Under the pieces are notes generated by a model, which saw only the letters and a list, made by a program, of their open reading frames with translations, had not been told where the DNA came from and did not search any database. This document shows positions 27,440 to 37,135 of a DNA stretch of 61,255 bases, one piece after another. The position numbers were made by a program, and so were the translations under genes. Within the stretch, counting starts at the first letter, position 1. Each line of letters begins with the position of its first letter. The stretch comes from Bacteroidaceae bacterium (GTDB taxonomy: Bacteria > Bacteroidota > Bacteroidia > Bacteroidales > Barnesiellaceae_A): NCBI GenBank assembly GCA_017935645.1, contig JAGBHF010000085.1, positions 1-61,255 on the forward strand, in the 5' to 3' direction.

Positions 27440-30400
27440 ATGCTCAACGTATACAAGGCTTCGGCCGGTTCGGGAAAGACCTATAGGCTTGCCTATGAGT
27501 ATATAAAGATGCTGTTGGGTCGTCGCAGTGAGAGTGGCGATCATTATCAATTTTATCAGAACTATAACAATCCGCATCGTCGCATCTTGGCAGTAACCTT
27601 TACCAACAAGGCTACCGAGGAGATGAAACAGCGTATTGTTAAGCAACTCGAAGTATTGGCTCACAATACCTCGAAGTCGGATTATTGCCGTGATTTGTGT
27701 CGGGCATTTAATTGTAGCGAAACACAATTGCGTAATAATGCCGAGCTGGTACTTGAGCAGTTGTTGCACGACTTTTCATATTTCAATATCTCTACCATCG
27801 ATAGTTTTTTTCAACAGGTACTACGTGCATTTGCTCGCGAAGTGGGTTTGCAAGGTGGGTACGAGGTGGAGATGGACTCGGACTATGTGACTCAGGCCGC
27901 CATTGAGCAGATGTTTGGCGAGTTGGAAGACAACCCCGAGCGGCTCGAATGGCTCAAACAGTATGCCGAGGAGAATATTCGCAATGGTGGTAATTGGAAT
28001 ATATTCGGTAGTTCCGATATATCGGCATTGGCCAAGCAACTCGAAAAGGAGGAGTATAAAAAGTACCGCGAGAAATTGGCTGAACATGATTTGCAATCGT
28101 ACAAGGAGTATATCGACAGTCTTACGGCGCATCGTCAGTCTATTCGTGATGGTATAGTTGCCGCTGCCCACAATGTGTTGCAGGCAATATCGCATGAGGG
28201 TATTGATACCGAGGTGTTTATGCGTGGTTGGATTAAGTGCGTAAATACTATAACGCTCGACGCTGACTCGGTAGGTGATAAGGAGTGGGATCGTGCTATA
28301 CAAAGTTTTCTTAAGTATTTTGACAAGCCCGATGGCTGGTTTGCTGCTTCGAAACTTAAAAAGCATCCCAAGAGTGTCGAAGAACTCACCCACAATCTAA
28401 TGCCTGCATTTGAGGCTCTTGCTCATCAAGTACAGCAGCACTATAAAGAGTATATCTCAGTACCTATCTGCCTCAAACATATATATGCGTTGGGCGTGCT
28501 CTCTACCATCGACCGATATGTGTCGCAGTATGAGCGTGAGCACAACAGTATTCTTCTATCAAAGACCGCCGACATATTGAGTGGGCTTATTAATGAAAGT
28601 GACACCCCATTTATATACGAAAAAGTGGGTACTCGCATAGAGCATTATATGATTGATGAGTTTCAAGATACCTCCCATTTACAGTGGCGCAATTTTGAAC
28701 CTCTGGTAAGTGAGAGCCTTTCGCGAAATAGTGAAAATCTGATAGTGGGTGACGTTAAACAAAGTATCTATCGTTGGCGTAACTCCGACTGGCGACTGCT
28801 TCATGAAGAACTTGATAAAAAATTCAGTTACAGTGAAATAAATGCAGGTCGCGACACCAATTGGCGCAGTTGTGCCAATGTGGTGAATTTTAACAACACC
28901 TTCTTTAAGCGAGCCTCCTTGTTGTTGCAGAATGATATAGAGACAGCCTTGAAGGAGCATTCCATCACTCACCTCAATCCTATAATAAAGCAGGTGTTTG
29001 ACAACGTTGCGCAGAACGTATCACCTAAGCACCTCGACCATTCGGGACGTGTAGCCATCAATGTAATGACGGTGGATAATGTCGACGATTTTGAGGAACG
29101 AGTTATGCGTCGTCTGCCCGACACCATACGCTCGCTCATGGCTAAGGGGTATAGACAGAAAGACATAGCATTTCTCGTTCGCACTCGTGAGGAGGGTCGC
29201 AAGATTGTCGAGTTGCTATTGGCTCTCACAGCCGAGGGCGAAGAGTCTTTGAGCGACTTACGAGTCGTATCGGACGAGTCGTTGCTCATATCCAACGCCC
29301 CGCCGGTGAAGCTTATTGTGGGTATATTGCGGTATTTACAAAATCCCTCATATCCCATTAATGAGCTGATATTGTCGTATGAATATGGTCTGATGGGCGA
29401 AGAACAAGGTGTATCTCCCTCGCAAGTACTTGCCGAGTACTTTGATTGTCGTGACGGCGAAAACAACTTTGATAGTGAGTTGCAATCCTTCATTGACGAC
29501 ATTGCGTCGAAACCTCTCTTTGAGATGTGTGAGCGTATTATTCATAAGTTTAATATGCACGAGCACACGGCTCATGTGGGTTATGTCGAGGCCTTTCAGG
29601 ACTTGGTCGTAGAGTATTGTCAGACACATTCGGCCGACCTCTATTCGTTCCTGCGTTGGTGGAGTGAAAAGGAGAAAACGGCAGCTGTCAAGTTGCCCGA
29701 AAATCTTGATGCCATTACCGTTATGACCATTCACAAGTCGAAGGGACTGGAATTTCCCGTTGTGATACTGCCCTTTGCTACATGGAAGTTTACGTCGCAT
29801 GGTGGCTATACGCCTTCACTCAAGTGGTATGTGCCTCAGGGTGAGCCTTTCAATCGCCTTCCTATTCTGCCGGTTAATTACGATGCCAAGTTGGCGTCTT
29901 CGATATTTGCATCGCAGTATTATGAGGAACTTATCAACGAGTATATCGATTGTCTTAATCTTACATACGTCGCCTTTACACGCGCCGAGCAGGAGCTTAT
30001 AGCCTACACCTATGTGCGTGCCAAGGGTGCAAACACTTCTATCGGTTCGTTGATAAAAAATGTGCTTGATATGCCTCCCGAAATAGGGGGTGAGGATATG
30101 GACTTTGCTCCTTATGTGCGTCATGATGAGGCTGCAGAGGGCGGGAACGATGAGTGGATATTTGAGATAGGAGCCGATTGGATGCCTATCTTCGAGTCAG
30201 CACCTATGGCGCAAATGCTGGATGTCAATTATCATGTAGTGATACCATCGGAGCAACGATTGAAACAACGACTTACAGCGCATAACAAAAGTGGTAACCG
30301 CATGCGCAATTATGGTATCTTGATGCACGAGATTTTGTCCGAAATTGTGTGTGTGGATGATGTACATAATGTAGTGCAACGTTATGTTCGCGAGGGTAAG

Positions 30401-30727
30401 CTAAAGAGTGCCCAATGGCGTGACATGGAGGAGAAGATTGTACGATTGATTACCATGCCACAAACAAGTCGATGGTTTGCCCCTGATGTACATGTAATAA
30501 CCGAGACGGATATACTCAAGTCGGGCGAGAAAATCAATCGTCCCGACCGCGTGGTTATAGACGGTGATATTGTTACGGTTATCGATTATAAGTTTGGTCA
30601 AGTAGAACGTGGCGACTACAAGAGCAAGGTGTCGAAGTATATGCAGCTTGTCCGCGATATGGGTTACAGTAAGGTCGTAGGCTGTGTATGGTATGTCGAG
30701 AAAGATAAGTTCGTAGCAGTAGAATAA
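27440..30727 (+). CDS. UvrD-family helicase with PD-(D/E)XK nuclease domain (RecB/AddA-like)
   Basis: A 1095-residue superfamily 1A helicase-nuclease for double-strand-break processing. Visible motifs: Walker A KASAGSGKT near residue 6; Walker B MIDEFQDTS near 403; GDVKQSIYRWR near 437; motif V MTIHKSKGLEFPVVIL near 762; motif VI YVAFTRAEQEL near 842; and a C-terminal nuclease VIDYKFGQ near 1047. I prefer the ATG at 27440 (AGAAAGGG lies upstream) over a TTG at 27431. In many Bacteroidetes the AddB-like partner is adjacent; here the next gene is the convergent nuoN, so any partner lies elsewhere. Confidence 0.92.
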   Translation: MLNVYKASAGSGKTYRLAYEYIKMLLGRRSESGDHYQFYQNYNNPHRRILAVTFTNKATEEMKQRIVKQLEVLAHNTSKSDYCRDLCRAFNCSETQLRNNAELVLEQLLHDFSYFNISTIDSFFQQVLRAFAREVGLQGGYEVEMDSDYVTQAAIEQMFGELEDNPERLEWLKQYAEENIRNGGNWNIFGSSDISALAKQLEKEEYKKYREKLAEHDLQSYKEYIDSLTAHRQSIRDGIVAAAHNVLQAISHEGIDTEVFMRGWIKCVNTITLDADSVGDKEWDRAIQSFLKYFDKPDGWFAASKLKKHPKSVEELTHNLMPAFEALAHQVQQHYKEYISVPICLKHIYALGVLSTIDRYVSQYEREHNSILLSKTADILSGLINESDTPFIYEKVGTRIEHYMIDEFQDTSHLQWRNFEPLVSESLSRNSENLIVGDVKQSIYRWRNSDWRLLHEELDKKFSYSEINAGRDTNWRSCANVVNFNNTFFKRASLLLQNDIETALKEHSITHLNPIIKQVFDNVAQNVSPKHLDHSGRVAINVMTVDNVDDFEERVMRRLPDTIRSLMAKGYRQKDIAFLVRTREEGRKIVELLLALTAEGEESLSDLRVVSDESLLISNAPPVKLIVGILRYLQNPSYPINELILSYEYGLMGEEQGVSPSQVLAEYFDCRDGENNFDSELQSFIDDIASKPLFEMCERIIHKFNMHEHTAHVGYVEAFQDLVVEYCQTHSADLYSFLRWWSEKEKTAAVKLPENLDAITVMTIHKSKGLEFPVVILPFATWKFTSHGGYTPSLKWYVPQGEPFNRLPILPVNYDAKLASSIFASQYYEELINEYIDCLNLTYVAFTRAEQELIAYTYVRAKGANTSIGSLIKNVLDMPPEIGGEDMDFAPYVRHDEAAEGGNDEWIFEIGADWMPIFESAPMAQMLDVNYHVVIPSEQRLKQRLTAHNKSGNRMRNYGILMHEILSEIVCVDDVHNVVQRYVREGKLKSAQWRDMEEKIVRLITMPQTSRWFAPDVHVITETDILKSGEKINRPDRVVIDGDIVTVIDYKFGQVERGDYKSKVSKYMQLVRDMGYSKVVGCVWYVEKDKFVAVE

Positions 30728-30745
30728 AGTTGTATTGATGGATAT

Positions 30746-30780
30746 ACGAAGGGCGGGTGTGTTGTACATCCGCCCTTCGT
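30746..30780. terminator. Bidirectional hairpin between convergent genes
   Basis: ACGAAGGGCGG (30746-30756) and CCGCCCTTCGT (30770-30780) form an 11-bp perfect stem, extendable by GTGT/ACAT. It lies between the helicase stop (30727) and nuoN stop (30800). No clear T-run on either strand. Confidence 0.65.
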
Positions 30781-30799
30781 GTATTGTATGTGGTAATGA

Positions 30800-32248
30800 T
30801 TAGATACCTACTGTGAGGCTCAAGCCCGACAAGTAGCCATATACGCAACTTGCAAGACCAAGAAGCAAAATACCTGCCACGCACACAACAAGACCTGTGC
30901 GACCATAGCAACCGGTCTTGATGGTTTCGATAGGATTCTCATTCTCGTTGATAAACATGGCTTTTACAACCAACAAGTAGTAGTACAACGAGATAATGGT
31001 ATTGAGCAATGCGATGAATACGAGTATATAGTATCCGCTGTGCACGGCCGAAGCAAAGATGAAGAACTTGCTAAAGAAACCTGCAAAAGGAGGAATACCG
31101 GCCAATGAGAACATGGCGAGCATCATGGCAAGACTCAACTTGGGATTGGTCTTGTACAAGCCGTTGTAATCATCCATGCCTACCTTGCCTGTTTTGTGCT
31201 CGATAGTAGCTATTACACCAAAGGCTGCAAGGTTCGAGAAGATATATACCAAGATGTAGTATACAAGAGCTGTGAGACCTTGTGCGCTGTATGCCATTAC
31301 ACCGAGCATAATGTATCCTGCTTGTGAGATTGACGAGAAGGCCAAGAAGCGTTTCAAGTCTTTCTGACGAACGGCAAAGAGGTTACCCAATGTAATGGTG
31401 AGGATAATGAGTACATAGAGTATACCTTGCCATACCTCGGGAGCAGGGCTGAAAGTCTTGAAAAGTACCCAGATGAATGCAAATGCTGCTGCACCCTTTG
31501 AAATAACCGACAGATAAGCTGTGACGGCTGTAGGGCCACCTTGGTATACATCGGCTGTCCACAAGTGGAACGGTACAAGCGATAGCTTGAAGCCGATGCC
31601 GGTGATGATAAATGCCAAGGCAACAACAAAGAGTGCTGTGTCGGTGGCTGCGGCAGTGGCAATGTCGTCGAAGTAGAGCGAACCTGATATACCATATATA
31701 AATGATATACCCATCAAGAATATTGCCGACGAGAACACGGCATTGAAGAGGTACTTGGCACCCGATTCATGCGATTTATCGCCTTGCTTGTTGTATGCTA
31801 CCAATGCTGCAATGGGGAGTGATGCTGTCTCAAGTCCGATGAAGAAGATGAGGAAGTGACCCGATGAAATCATCAAGTACATACCAAACAGGGTGAAGAA
31901 TATCAACTCATAGAACTCACCGCGACGTACACGGCAAGCCTCGCTGTTGACCCATTCGTGTGCTTGAAGTAGCACAAGGATAGTACCTATATTGAGTACC
32001 ATCTTCATGGCTGTGGTCATGGGGGTGTTGACAAACATTCCGGCAAAGAGCGTGTGTGTTTCGCTACCGGGTATACAGCTCAATGCTGTAACAGCTGCAA
32101 GTAATACACAAGCAATGCCCGAGAACCACTTATCGAGAAAGCGGGGTGATGCAAACAAATCGACAAAGAAAAGGAGTATGGTGGCTACCAACAGCAACAA
32201 TTCGGGTTGCATGTACTCCCATATCAAATAATATTGTGACAAATCCAT
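30800..32248 (-). CDS. nuoN: NADH-quinone oxidoreductase subunit N
   Basis: A 482-residue proton-pumping antiporter-like membrane subunit of complex I with about 14 hydrophobic segments. The family core is clear (KLSLVPFHLWTADVYQGGPTAVTAYLSVISKGAA, with the discontinuous helix Lys and Pro). The start follows nuoM by 10 nt. It is the distal gene of the 17-kb nuo-atp cluster. Confidence 0.96.
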   Translation of the reverse strand: MDLSQYYLIWEYMQPELLLLVATILLFFVDLFASPRFLDKWFSGIACVLLAAVTALSCIPGSETHTLFAGMFVNTPMTTAMKMVLNIGTILVLLQAHEWVNSEACRVRRGEFYELIFFTLFGMYLMISSGHFLIFFIGLETASLPIAALVAYNKQGDKSHESGAKYLFNAVFSSAIFLMGISFIYGISGSLYFDDIATAAATDTALFVVALAFIITGIGFKLSLVPFHLWTADVYQGGPTAVTAYLSVISKGAAAFAFIWVLFKTFSPAPEVWQGILYVLIILTITLGNLFAVRQKDLKRFLAFSSISQAGYIMLGVMAYSAQGLTALVYYILVYIFSNLAAFGVIATIEHKTGKVGMDDYNGLYKTNPKLSLAMMLAMFSLAGIPPFAGFFSKFFIFASAVHSGYYILVFIALLNTIISLYYYLLVVKAMFINENENPIETIKTGCYGRTGLVVCVAGILLLGLASCVYGYLSGLSLTVGI

Positions 32249-32258
32249 ATCTGTAAGA

Positions 32259-33752
32259 TTATGATAAGCGTTCTACAATAGCGTTAAGGCTGTTACTGAT
32301 AAGGTCCGAAATCCAACCGGGGAGGCAACCTATGGCAGCTACACAAACAATGAGTGTAACAGCCGAGAGGCGTTCCCACCAAGTAGCATCGGTAAGTTCG
32401 CGATGGTGCTCATTTTGTACTGCACCATAGAGCAACTTGCCCACCACTCGCAGGATGTACACTGCTGTGATTACAATTGAACAGCAGGCTACGATGGTAA
32501 ATACACGGTGGAATGTGTCGGTGTGTTGGAATGAACCCACGAAGATAGTCATCTCGGCAACGAAACCACTGAGACCCGGCAAACCTAATGAAGCCAAACC
32601 GGCGATTACGTAGCATACCGAGAGGAAGGGCATGATTTGCATCAAGCCACCCATTTCACGTATATCGCGAGTGTGTGTGCGACCATATATCATACCAATC
32701 AATGCAAAGAATAATGCTGTCATAAGACCGTGCGAGAGCATTTGCATCACAGCTCCTGTCATGGCTGTATTATTGAGCATGAGAATGGCGAAGAGTACAA
32801 GTCCACAGTGGCTTACCGATGAGTATGCGTTGATATATTTCAAGTCGGTCTGTACGCAAGCCGAGAATGCTCCATATACCACGCTTATACCGGTAAGGAT
32901 GAGGAATATCCACGACAACTCTTGTGCTGCAAAGGGCATGAGGTAGATGGCAACACGGAAGCAACCATAACCACCCAATTTCATCAACACACCGGCGTGG
33001 AGCATCGATACTGCTGTGGGAGCCGATGCGTGACCGTCGGGCGACCATGTGTGGAAGGGGAACATAGCTCCCAAGATACCAAATCCAACGAATGTCAAGG
33101 GGAACAAGTAGTATTGCCACTCATGAGGTATGGCATTGTTGCGTGCAATTTCAAGGATATTCATGGTGAGTGTGCCACCCTCGGGAGCCGAGTGGTAGTA
33201 GATACCAATAATACCCAACATGAGCAATGCCGAGCCACCCATGAGCATCAAGGTGAGCTTCATGGCCGAGTAGTTCTTCTTGCCGCTACCCCACACACCG
33301 ATAAGCAGGTACATCGGAATGAGCGCTACCTCGTAGAACATAAACATGGTGAACAAGTCTATCGAGATAAAGAAGCCATATACACCTATCGATAGAAGTG
33401 TGAGCCACAAGAAAAACTCTTTTGACAGAGGCTCTATCTTCCACGATGCAAATACACCTGCAAACACGATAATGGCAGTGAGCAACAACATGATTATCGA
33501 GATACCGTCAACACCTACAGCATAGTGAATGTTGAGGGGCTCGTACCACATAGTCGATGCTTGGAACAGCATCTCTTGTGTATTGCCTGCTGCACGCTCG
33601 GCCAAGTATTTAATGACCGTATAGATAGCAAGTCCCAGTTGAAGGGTAGAGAATGTGACTGCTACCGTGCGTATCTGTTTCATATCTCTTGCAATGGCAA
33701 GTCCTGCCATCATCAAGATAGGAATTAGCACAAATAATGATAGAAAATTCAT
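32259..33752 (-). CDS. nuoM: NADH-quinone oxidoreductase subunit M
   Basis: A 497-residue antiporter-like complex I subunit. Diagnostic motifs include the FMFYEVALIPMYLLIGVWG region with the conserved Glu in TM5 and FPFHTWSPDGHASAPTAVSM with the pumping-channel His/Lys region. It lies 28 nt downstream of nuoL and 10 nt upstream of nuoN in the same direction. Confidence 0.97.
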   Translation of the reverse strand: MNFLSLFVLIPILMMAGLAIARDMKQIRTVAVTFSTLQLGLAIYTVIKYLAERAAGNTQEMLFQASTMWYEPLNIHYAVGVDGISIIMLLLTAIIVFAGVFASWKIEPLSKEFFLWLTLLSIGVYGFFISIDLFTMFMFYEVALIPMYLLIGVWGSGKKNYSAMKLTLMLMGGSALLMLGIIGIYYHSAPEGGTLTMNILEIARNNAIPHEWQYYLFPLTFVGFGILGAMFPFHTWSPDGHASAPTAVSMLHAGVLMKLGGYGCFRVAIYLMPFAAQELSWIFLILTGISVVYGAFSACVQTDLKYINAYSSVSHCGLVLFAILMLNNTAMTGAVMQMLSHGLMTALFFALIGMIYGRTHTRDIREMGGLMQIMPFLSVCYVIAGLASLGLPGLSGFVAEMTIFVGSFQHTDTFHRVFTIVACCSIVITAVYILRVVGKLLYGAVQNEHHRELTDATWWERLSAVTLIVCVAAIGCLPGWISDLISNSLNAIVERLS

Positions 33753-33780
33753 AGTTCTTTCTTTTTATTAAATCTTCAAC

Positions 33781-35694
33781 TTATAGACAACAGCAAATGG
33801 TGAGGGTTGCAATGAGTAATGTACCCATGATGAGTATCCACACATAACCTTGTATTGAACCTGATTGCAAGCCTTTGATACGTGCCGATATCCATTGTGT
33901 TACATGAGCAAACATATCCATTGTTCCATCGATGATGTGGCGGTCGAACCATGCGATAGGACGACATATCAACCCGAATATTATCTTATGTGTTACAAAT
34001 AGATATATCTCGTCGATGTAGAAGCGGCGGTAGGCAGCAGTGTGCAGTGTGCGAGTTGTATTGGCCATGGCTGTGGGCTTATTGTTCTCTTTCAAGTACA
34101 ACCATGCTGCCAAGGCGATGGCACATACTGCTACTATAATGCTGGTGGTAGCCACGCTCCAGTTGAGGTGGATGTGGTAGGGCTGACCATTGACACTTAC
34201 CAACTCACCGAAGGGGATGAAACCGGCCACACATGTAACCAATGCCAAGAATATGAGTGGCATAGTCATGGTTGCGGGTGCTTCGTGCGGTGTGTGGTGG
34301 CTGCAATCGGTATCTTTCCACCAGAAGATGCGGAAGTAAAGGCGGAACATATAGAATGCAGTCAAACCGGCTACAGCAGTCATCCAAATACCCCAGAATG
34401 TGCTCTTTTCAATCACAGCGGTAAGAATCTCGTCTTTACTGAAGAAACCCGAGAAGGGAGGTATACCGGCAATGGCCAAGCAAGCAATGAGGAATGTAAT
34501 GTGTGTGATGGGCATATATTTGCGCAAACCACCCATTTCCGACATTTCGTTTGAGTGTACAGCATGGATGATTGCTCCGGCTCCGAGGAAGAGCAATGCC
34601 TTGAACATCGCGTGAGTGAAGAGGTGGAACATTGAGGCCATGTAACCAAGACCGGTGTGTAGGTCGGTATCCGATGCAACGCCCAGTGCTACTATCATGA
34701 AGGCAATTTGCGAGATAGTAGAGAAGGCCAATACACGTTTGATATCGGTCTGTACACAGGCTACTATGGCTGCATATAAGGCTGTTATAGCACCTACGGT
34801 TGTGATAAGTTCGAGAACCTCGGGTGTTACACAGTATACGGGGAAGAGTCGTGCTACCAAGTATACACCGGCTACTACCATGGTTGCAGCGTGGATAAGA
34901 GCCGAAACTGGGGTGGGACCCTCCATCGCGTCGGGCAACCATATGTGCAAGGGGAACATAGCCGACTTACCTGCACCACCCATAAAGATGAGTGCCAATG
35001 CCCATGATGCTACCGAGCAACCCAAGAATGTGGCTCCGGCGCTCTCGGTAATGATAGCTGAGGGGTTGGCTGTAAGGGTGGCAAAGTCGAATGTCTTGGT
35101 AAAGAACGATAAGATAAGTATACCGATAAGGAAGCCAAGGTCGGCAAAGCGGGTAACGATAAACGCCTTCTTTGACGCTGCAATTGCTGCCGGTTTGGTA
35201 TAATAGAAACCGATGAGCAGGTAAGATGATACGCCCACCAACTCCCAGAAGATGTACATCTGGAAGATGTTGGTAGCTACTACCAATCCCAGCATCGACA
35301 TGCTGAAGAGTGAGAGGAAGGCATAATAGCGTTGGAAACCTTTCTCACCATGCATATAACCAAGGCTATAGATGTGCACCATCAACGATATGGTAGTAAT
35401 AACGACAAGCATCATTACCGAGATAGGATCAAGGTAGATACCCAAGTCGATGTGCAAATATTCGGTAAAACGCAACCACTCGAAGTTATAGGGCACTTGC
35501 GAGGGAATTACACCCTCAGCATTGCGAGGTTGTGTAAAGAATTGAAAGGCTGTAAAGTAAGCCAATGCCGTGCACACGGTCATGCCTAATGTGCCCAATA
35601 TACCCGCAACGCGGGGCTTCAACTTGCTATCGAGCAGTCCCAACAGCAAGAACATTGCCAACGGCAGTACTAAAATGAAAAGTGTATATTCCAT
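33781..35694 (-). CDS. nuoL: NADH-quinone oxidoreductase subunit L
   Basis: A 637-residue antiporter-like subunit that carries the long amphipathic C-terminal helix linking the proton channels. Core motifs FWELVGVSSYLLIGFY, FPLHIWLPDAMEGPTPVSALIHAATMVVAG and FTHAMFKALLFLGAG are intact. About 16 hydrophobic segments. It starts 9 nt after nuoK. Confidence 0.97.
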   Translation of the reverse strand: MEYTLFILVLPLAMFLLLGLLDSKLKPRVAGILGTLGMTVCTALAYFTAFQFFTQPRNAEGVIPSQVPYNFEWLRFTEYLHIDLGIYLDPISVMMLVVITTISLMVHIYSLGYMHGEKGFQRYYAFLSLFSMSMLGLVVATNIFQMYIFWELVGVSSYLLIGFYYTKPAAIAASKKAFIVTRFADLGFLIGILILSFFTKTFDFATLTANPSAIITESAGATFLGCSVASWALALIFMGGAGKSAMFPLHIWLPDAMEGPTPVSALIHAATMVVAGVYLVARLFPVYCVTPEVLELITTVGAITALYAAIVACVQTDIKRVLAFSTISQIAFMIVALGVASDTDLHTGLGYMASMFHLFTHAMFKALLFLGAGAIIHAVHSNEMSEMGGLRKYMPITHITFLIACLAIAGIPPFSGFFSKDEILTAVIEKSTFWGIWMTAVAGLTAFYMFRLYFRIFWWKDTDCSHHTPHEAPATMTMPLIFLALVTCVAGFIPFGELVSVNGQPYHIHLNWSVATTSIIVAVCAIALAAWLYLKENNKPTAMANTTRTLHTAAYRRFYIDEIYLFVTHKIIFGLICRPIAWFDRHIIDGTMDMFAHVTQWISARIKGLQSGSIQGYVWILIMGTLLIATLTICCCL

Positions 35695-35703
35695 AGCACG
35701 GTA

Positions 35704-36015
35704 TTAATATTTCATATCGTCGAGGTTATCGGCATCGATGTTGCGGATGTGACGATAGATGTTAATAATAATGGCAATTGCAATAGCCGTTTCGGCTGCC
35801 GCTATAGCAATGGCAAAGATAGAGAATATCATACCCTCCATTTGCCCGGGAAACAAGAAGCGGTTGAATACGGCAAAGTTGATGTCTACAGCATTGAGCA
35901 TAAGCTCAATTGAAATGAGCATCATGAGCATGTTCTTACGGGTGATAAATCCGTATACTCCGGCAAAGAACATGACTAAGCTCAGCACGATGTAATATAT
36001 CATTGGTATTTCCAT
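35704..36015 (-). CDS. nuoK: NADH-quinone oxidoreductase subunit K
   Basis: A 103-residue membrane subunit with three helices. The buried glutamates of the proton path are present (ISIELMLNAVDINF and AIAAAETAIAIAI). Spacing to nuoJ is 13 nt. Confidence 0.97.
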   Translation of the reverse strand: MEIPMIYYIVLSLVMFFAGVYGFITRKNMLMMLISIELMLNAVDINFAVFNRFLFPGQMEGMIFSIFAIAIAAAETAIAIAIIINIYRHIRNIDADNLDDMKY

Positions 36016-36028
36016 AGTCTACTGTATT

Positions 36029-36541
36029 TTAGCGTTTACGAGCTATCATGATAGCACCTATGATACAAGCCAATAACAATACACTCACGGCCTCAAAGGG
36101 GAGGAGGTACTGGAACTTGTCCATACCTATGAGCGCATGGCCTATATCGTTGATAGATTGTACATCTTGTATTGCTATCTCGGGCCATTTGTAGGTAAAG
36201 AGTGCGTAGGCGCACACTGCAGCACCGGCAAGAGCGGCTACAAGACCCAATACTCGATGTTTTATGTCTTTTTCATCTGTGCTTTCACCTGGCTTGCTGG
36301 TGAGTAGAATAGAAAAGACAAACAGAACCAATATACCTCCGGCATATACAGCAATCTGTACCGAGCCGAGGAACGTATAGTCGAGCATGAAATAGATACC
36401 TGCTGTCGATAGGAGAACGAACAACAGATATGTTGCAGCTCGAAGTATGCGACGAGTGGTTACAGCCAATATAGAGCACACCACAATTACTATCGCAAGC
36501 AAGTAAAATATAACTTGTTGAGCTAAAGGTAAGAGTTCCAT
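36029..36541 (-). CDS. nuoJ: NADH-quinone oxidoreductase subunit J
   Basis: A 170-residue five-helix membrane subunit. The TM3 region with the hinge (VQIAVYAGGILVLFVFSILLT) is conserved. It starts 8 nt after nuoI, with no promoter in between. Confidence 0.95.
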   Translation of the reverse strand: MELLPLAQQVIFYLLAIVIVVCSILAVTTRRILRAATYLLFVLLSTAGIYFMLDYTFLGSVQIAVYAGGILVLFVFSILLTSKPGESTDEKDIKHRVLGLVAALAGAAVCAYALFTYKWPEIAIQDVQSINDIGHALIGMDKFQYLLPFEAVSVLLLACIIGAIMIARKR

Positions 36542-36549
36542 ATGTTGTA

Positions 36550-37038
36550 TTATTCTGATTTTTCTTCTTTGTTAGTAACTGTGATTGGCTCGGGACGGTT
36601 GTTGAGTTGTTTTACGAGTTTTTCTCTCGTAAACACAGCTTGCTCAAACTCGTTGGTGAACTTAATGGCATTGTGTGGGCAAGAGCTTACACACAATTGG
36701 CAGAAAGTACAGCAACCAAGGTCGTACATGTAACGATCAAGTACGCGCTTGGTCTTGCCATCTTCAGTCTCTATCTTTTTGGCAACAATTTCTATTGTAT
36801 TGTTGGGGCAGTTGTTTTGACATATACCGCAAGCAATACACTTGTGATTGCCCTCCTCGTCATACACGAGTGAGAGTGTGGCACGAAAACGCTCCGGAAT
36901 CACAAGTGTTTTACGATTCTCGGGGTACTCTTGGGTAATCTTACGGCTGAAGAAATATCGGCCTGTAATGCTCATACCTGTGAGCAAGCTTCCTATGCCC
37001 TTAAATAAAGATGTGAAATAGTTCTTATTACTTCCCAT
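36550..37038 (-). CDS. nuoI: NADH-quinone oxidoreductase subunit I (ferredoxin-like)
   Basis: A 162-residue peripheral subunit with two [4Fe-4S] clusters: C67, C70, C73, C77 and C110, C113, C116, C120. It would pass electrons towards NuoB. It is the first nuo gene after the interposed atp genes: 97 nt separate it from the atpG stop, and that gap holds a hairpin (about 37081-37115). Confidence 0.97.
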   Translation of the reverse strand: MGSNKNYFTSLFKGIGSLLTGMSITGRYFFSRKITQEYPENRKTLVIPERFRATLSLVYDEEGNHKCIACGICQNNCPNNTIEIVAKKIETEDGKTKRVLDRYMYDLGCCTFCQLCVSSCPHNAIKFTNEFEQAVFTREKLVKQLNNRPEPITVTNKEEKSE

Positions 37039-37080
37039 AAGTTTGTTTGATAGTATCCTATCACTGTTTGGTTGTTATCC

Positions 37081-37115
37081 CTCACGAGTAAACCCGACAC
37101 GTATGTCGAGTTTGC
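37081..37115 (-). other. Intercistronic hairpin between atpG and nuoI
   Basis: CGAGTAAACCCGAC (from about 37085) pairs with GTCGAGTTTGCTCG (to about 37115) with a short ACGTAT loop and one mismatch. No T-run follows, so read-through into nuoI is likely; it could instead be an mRNA processing or stability site. Confidence 0.5.
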
Positions 37116-37135
37116 TCGCAAAGAAAAATTTAAGT

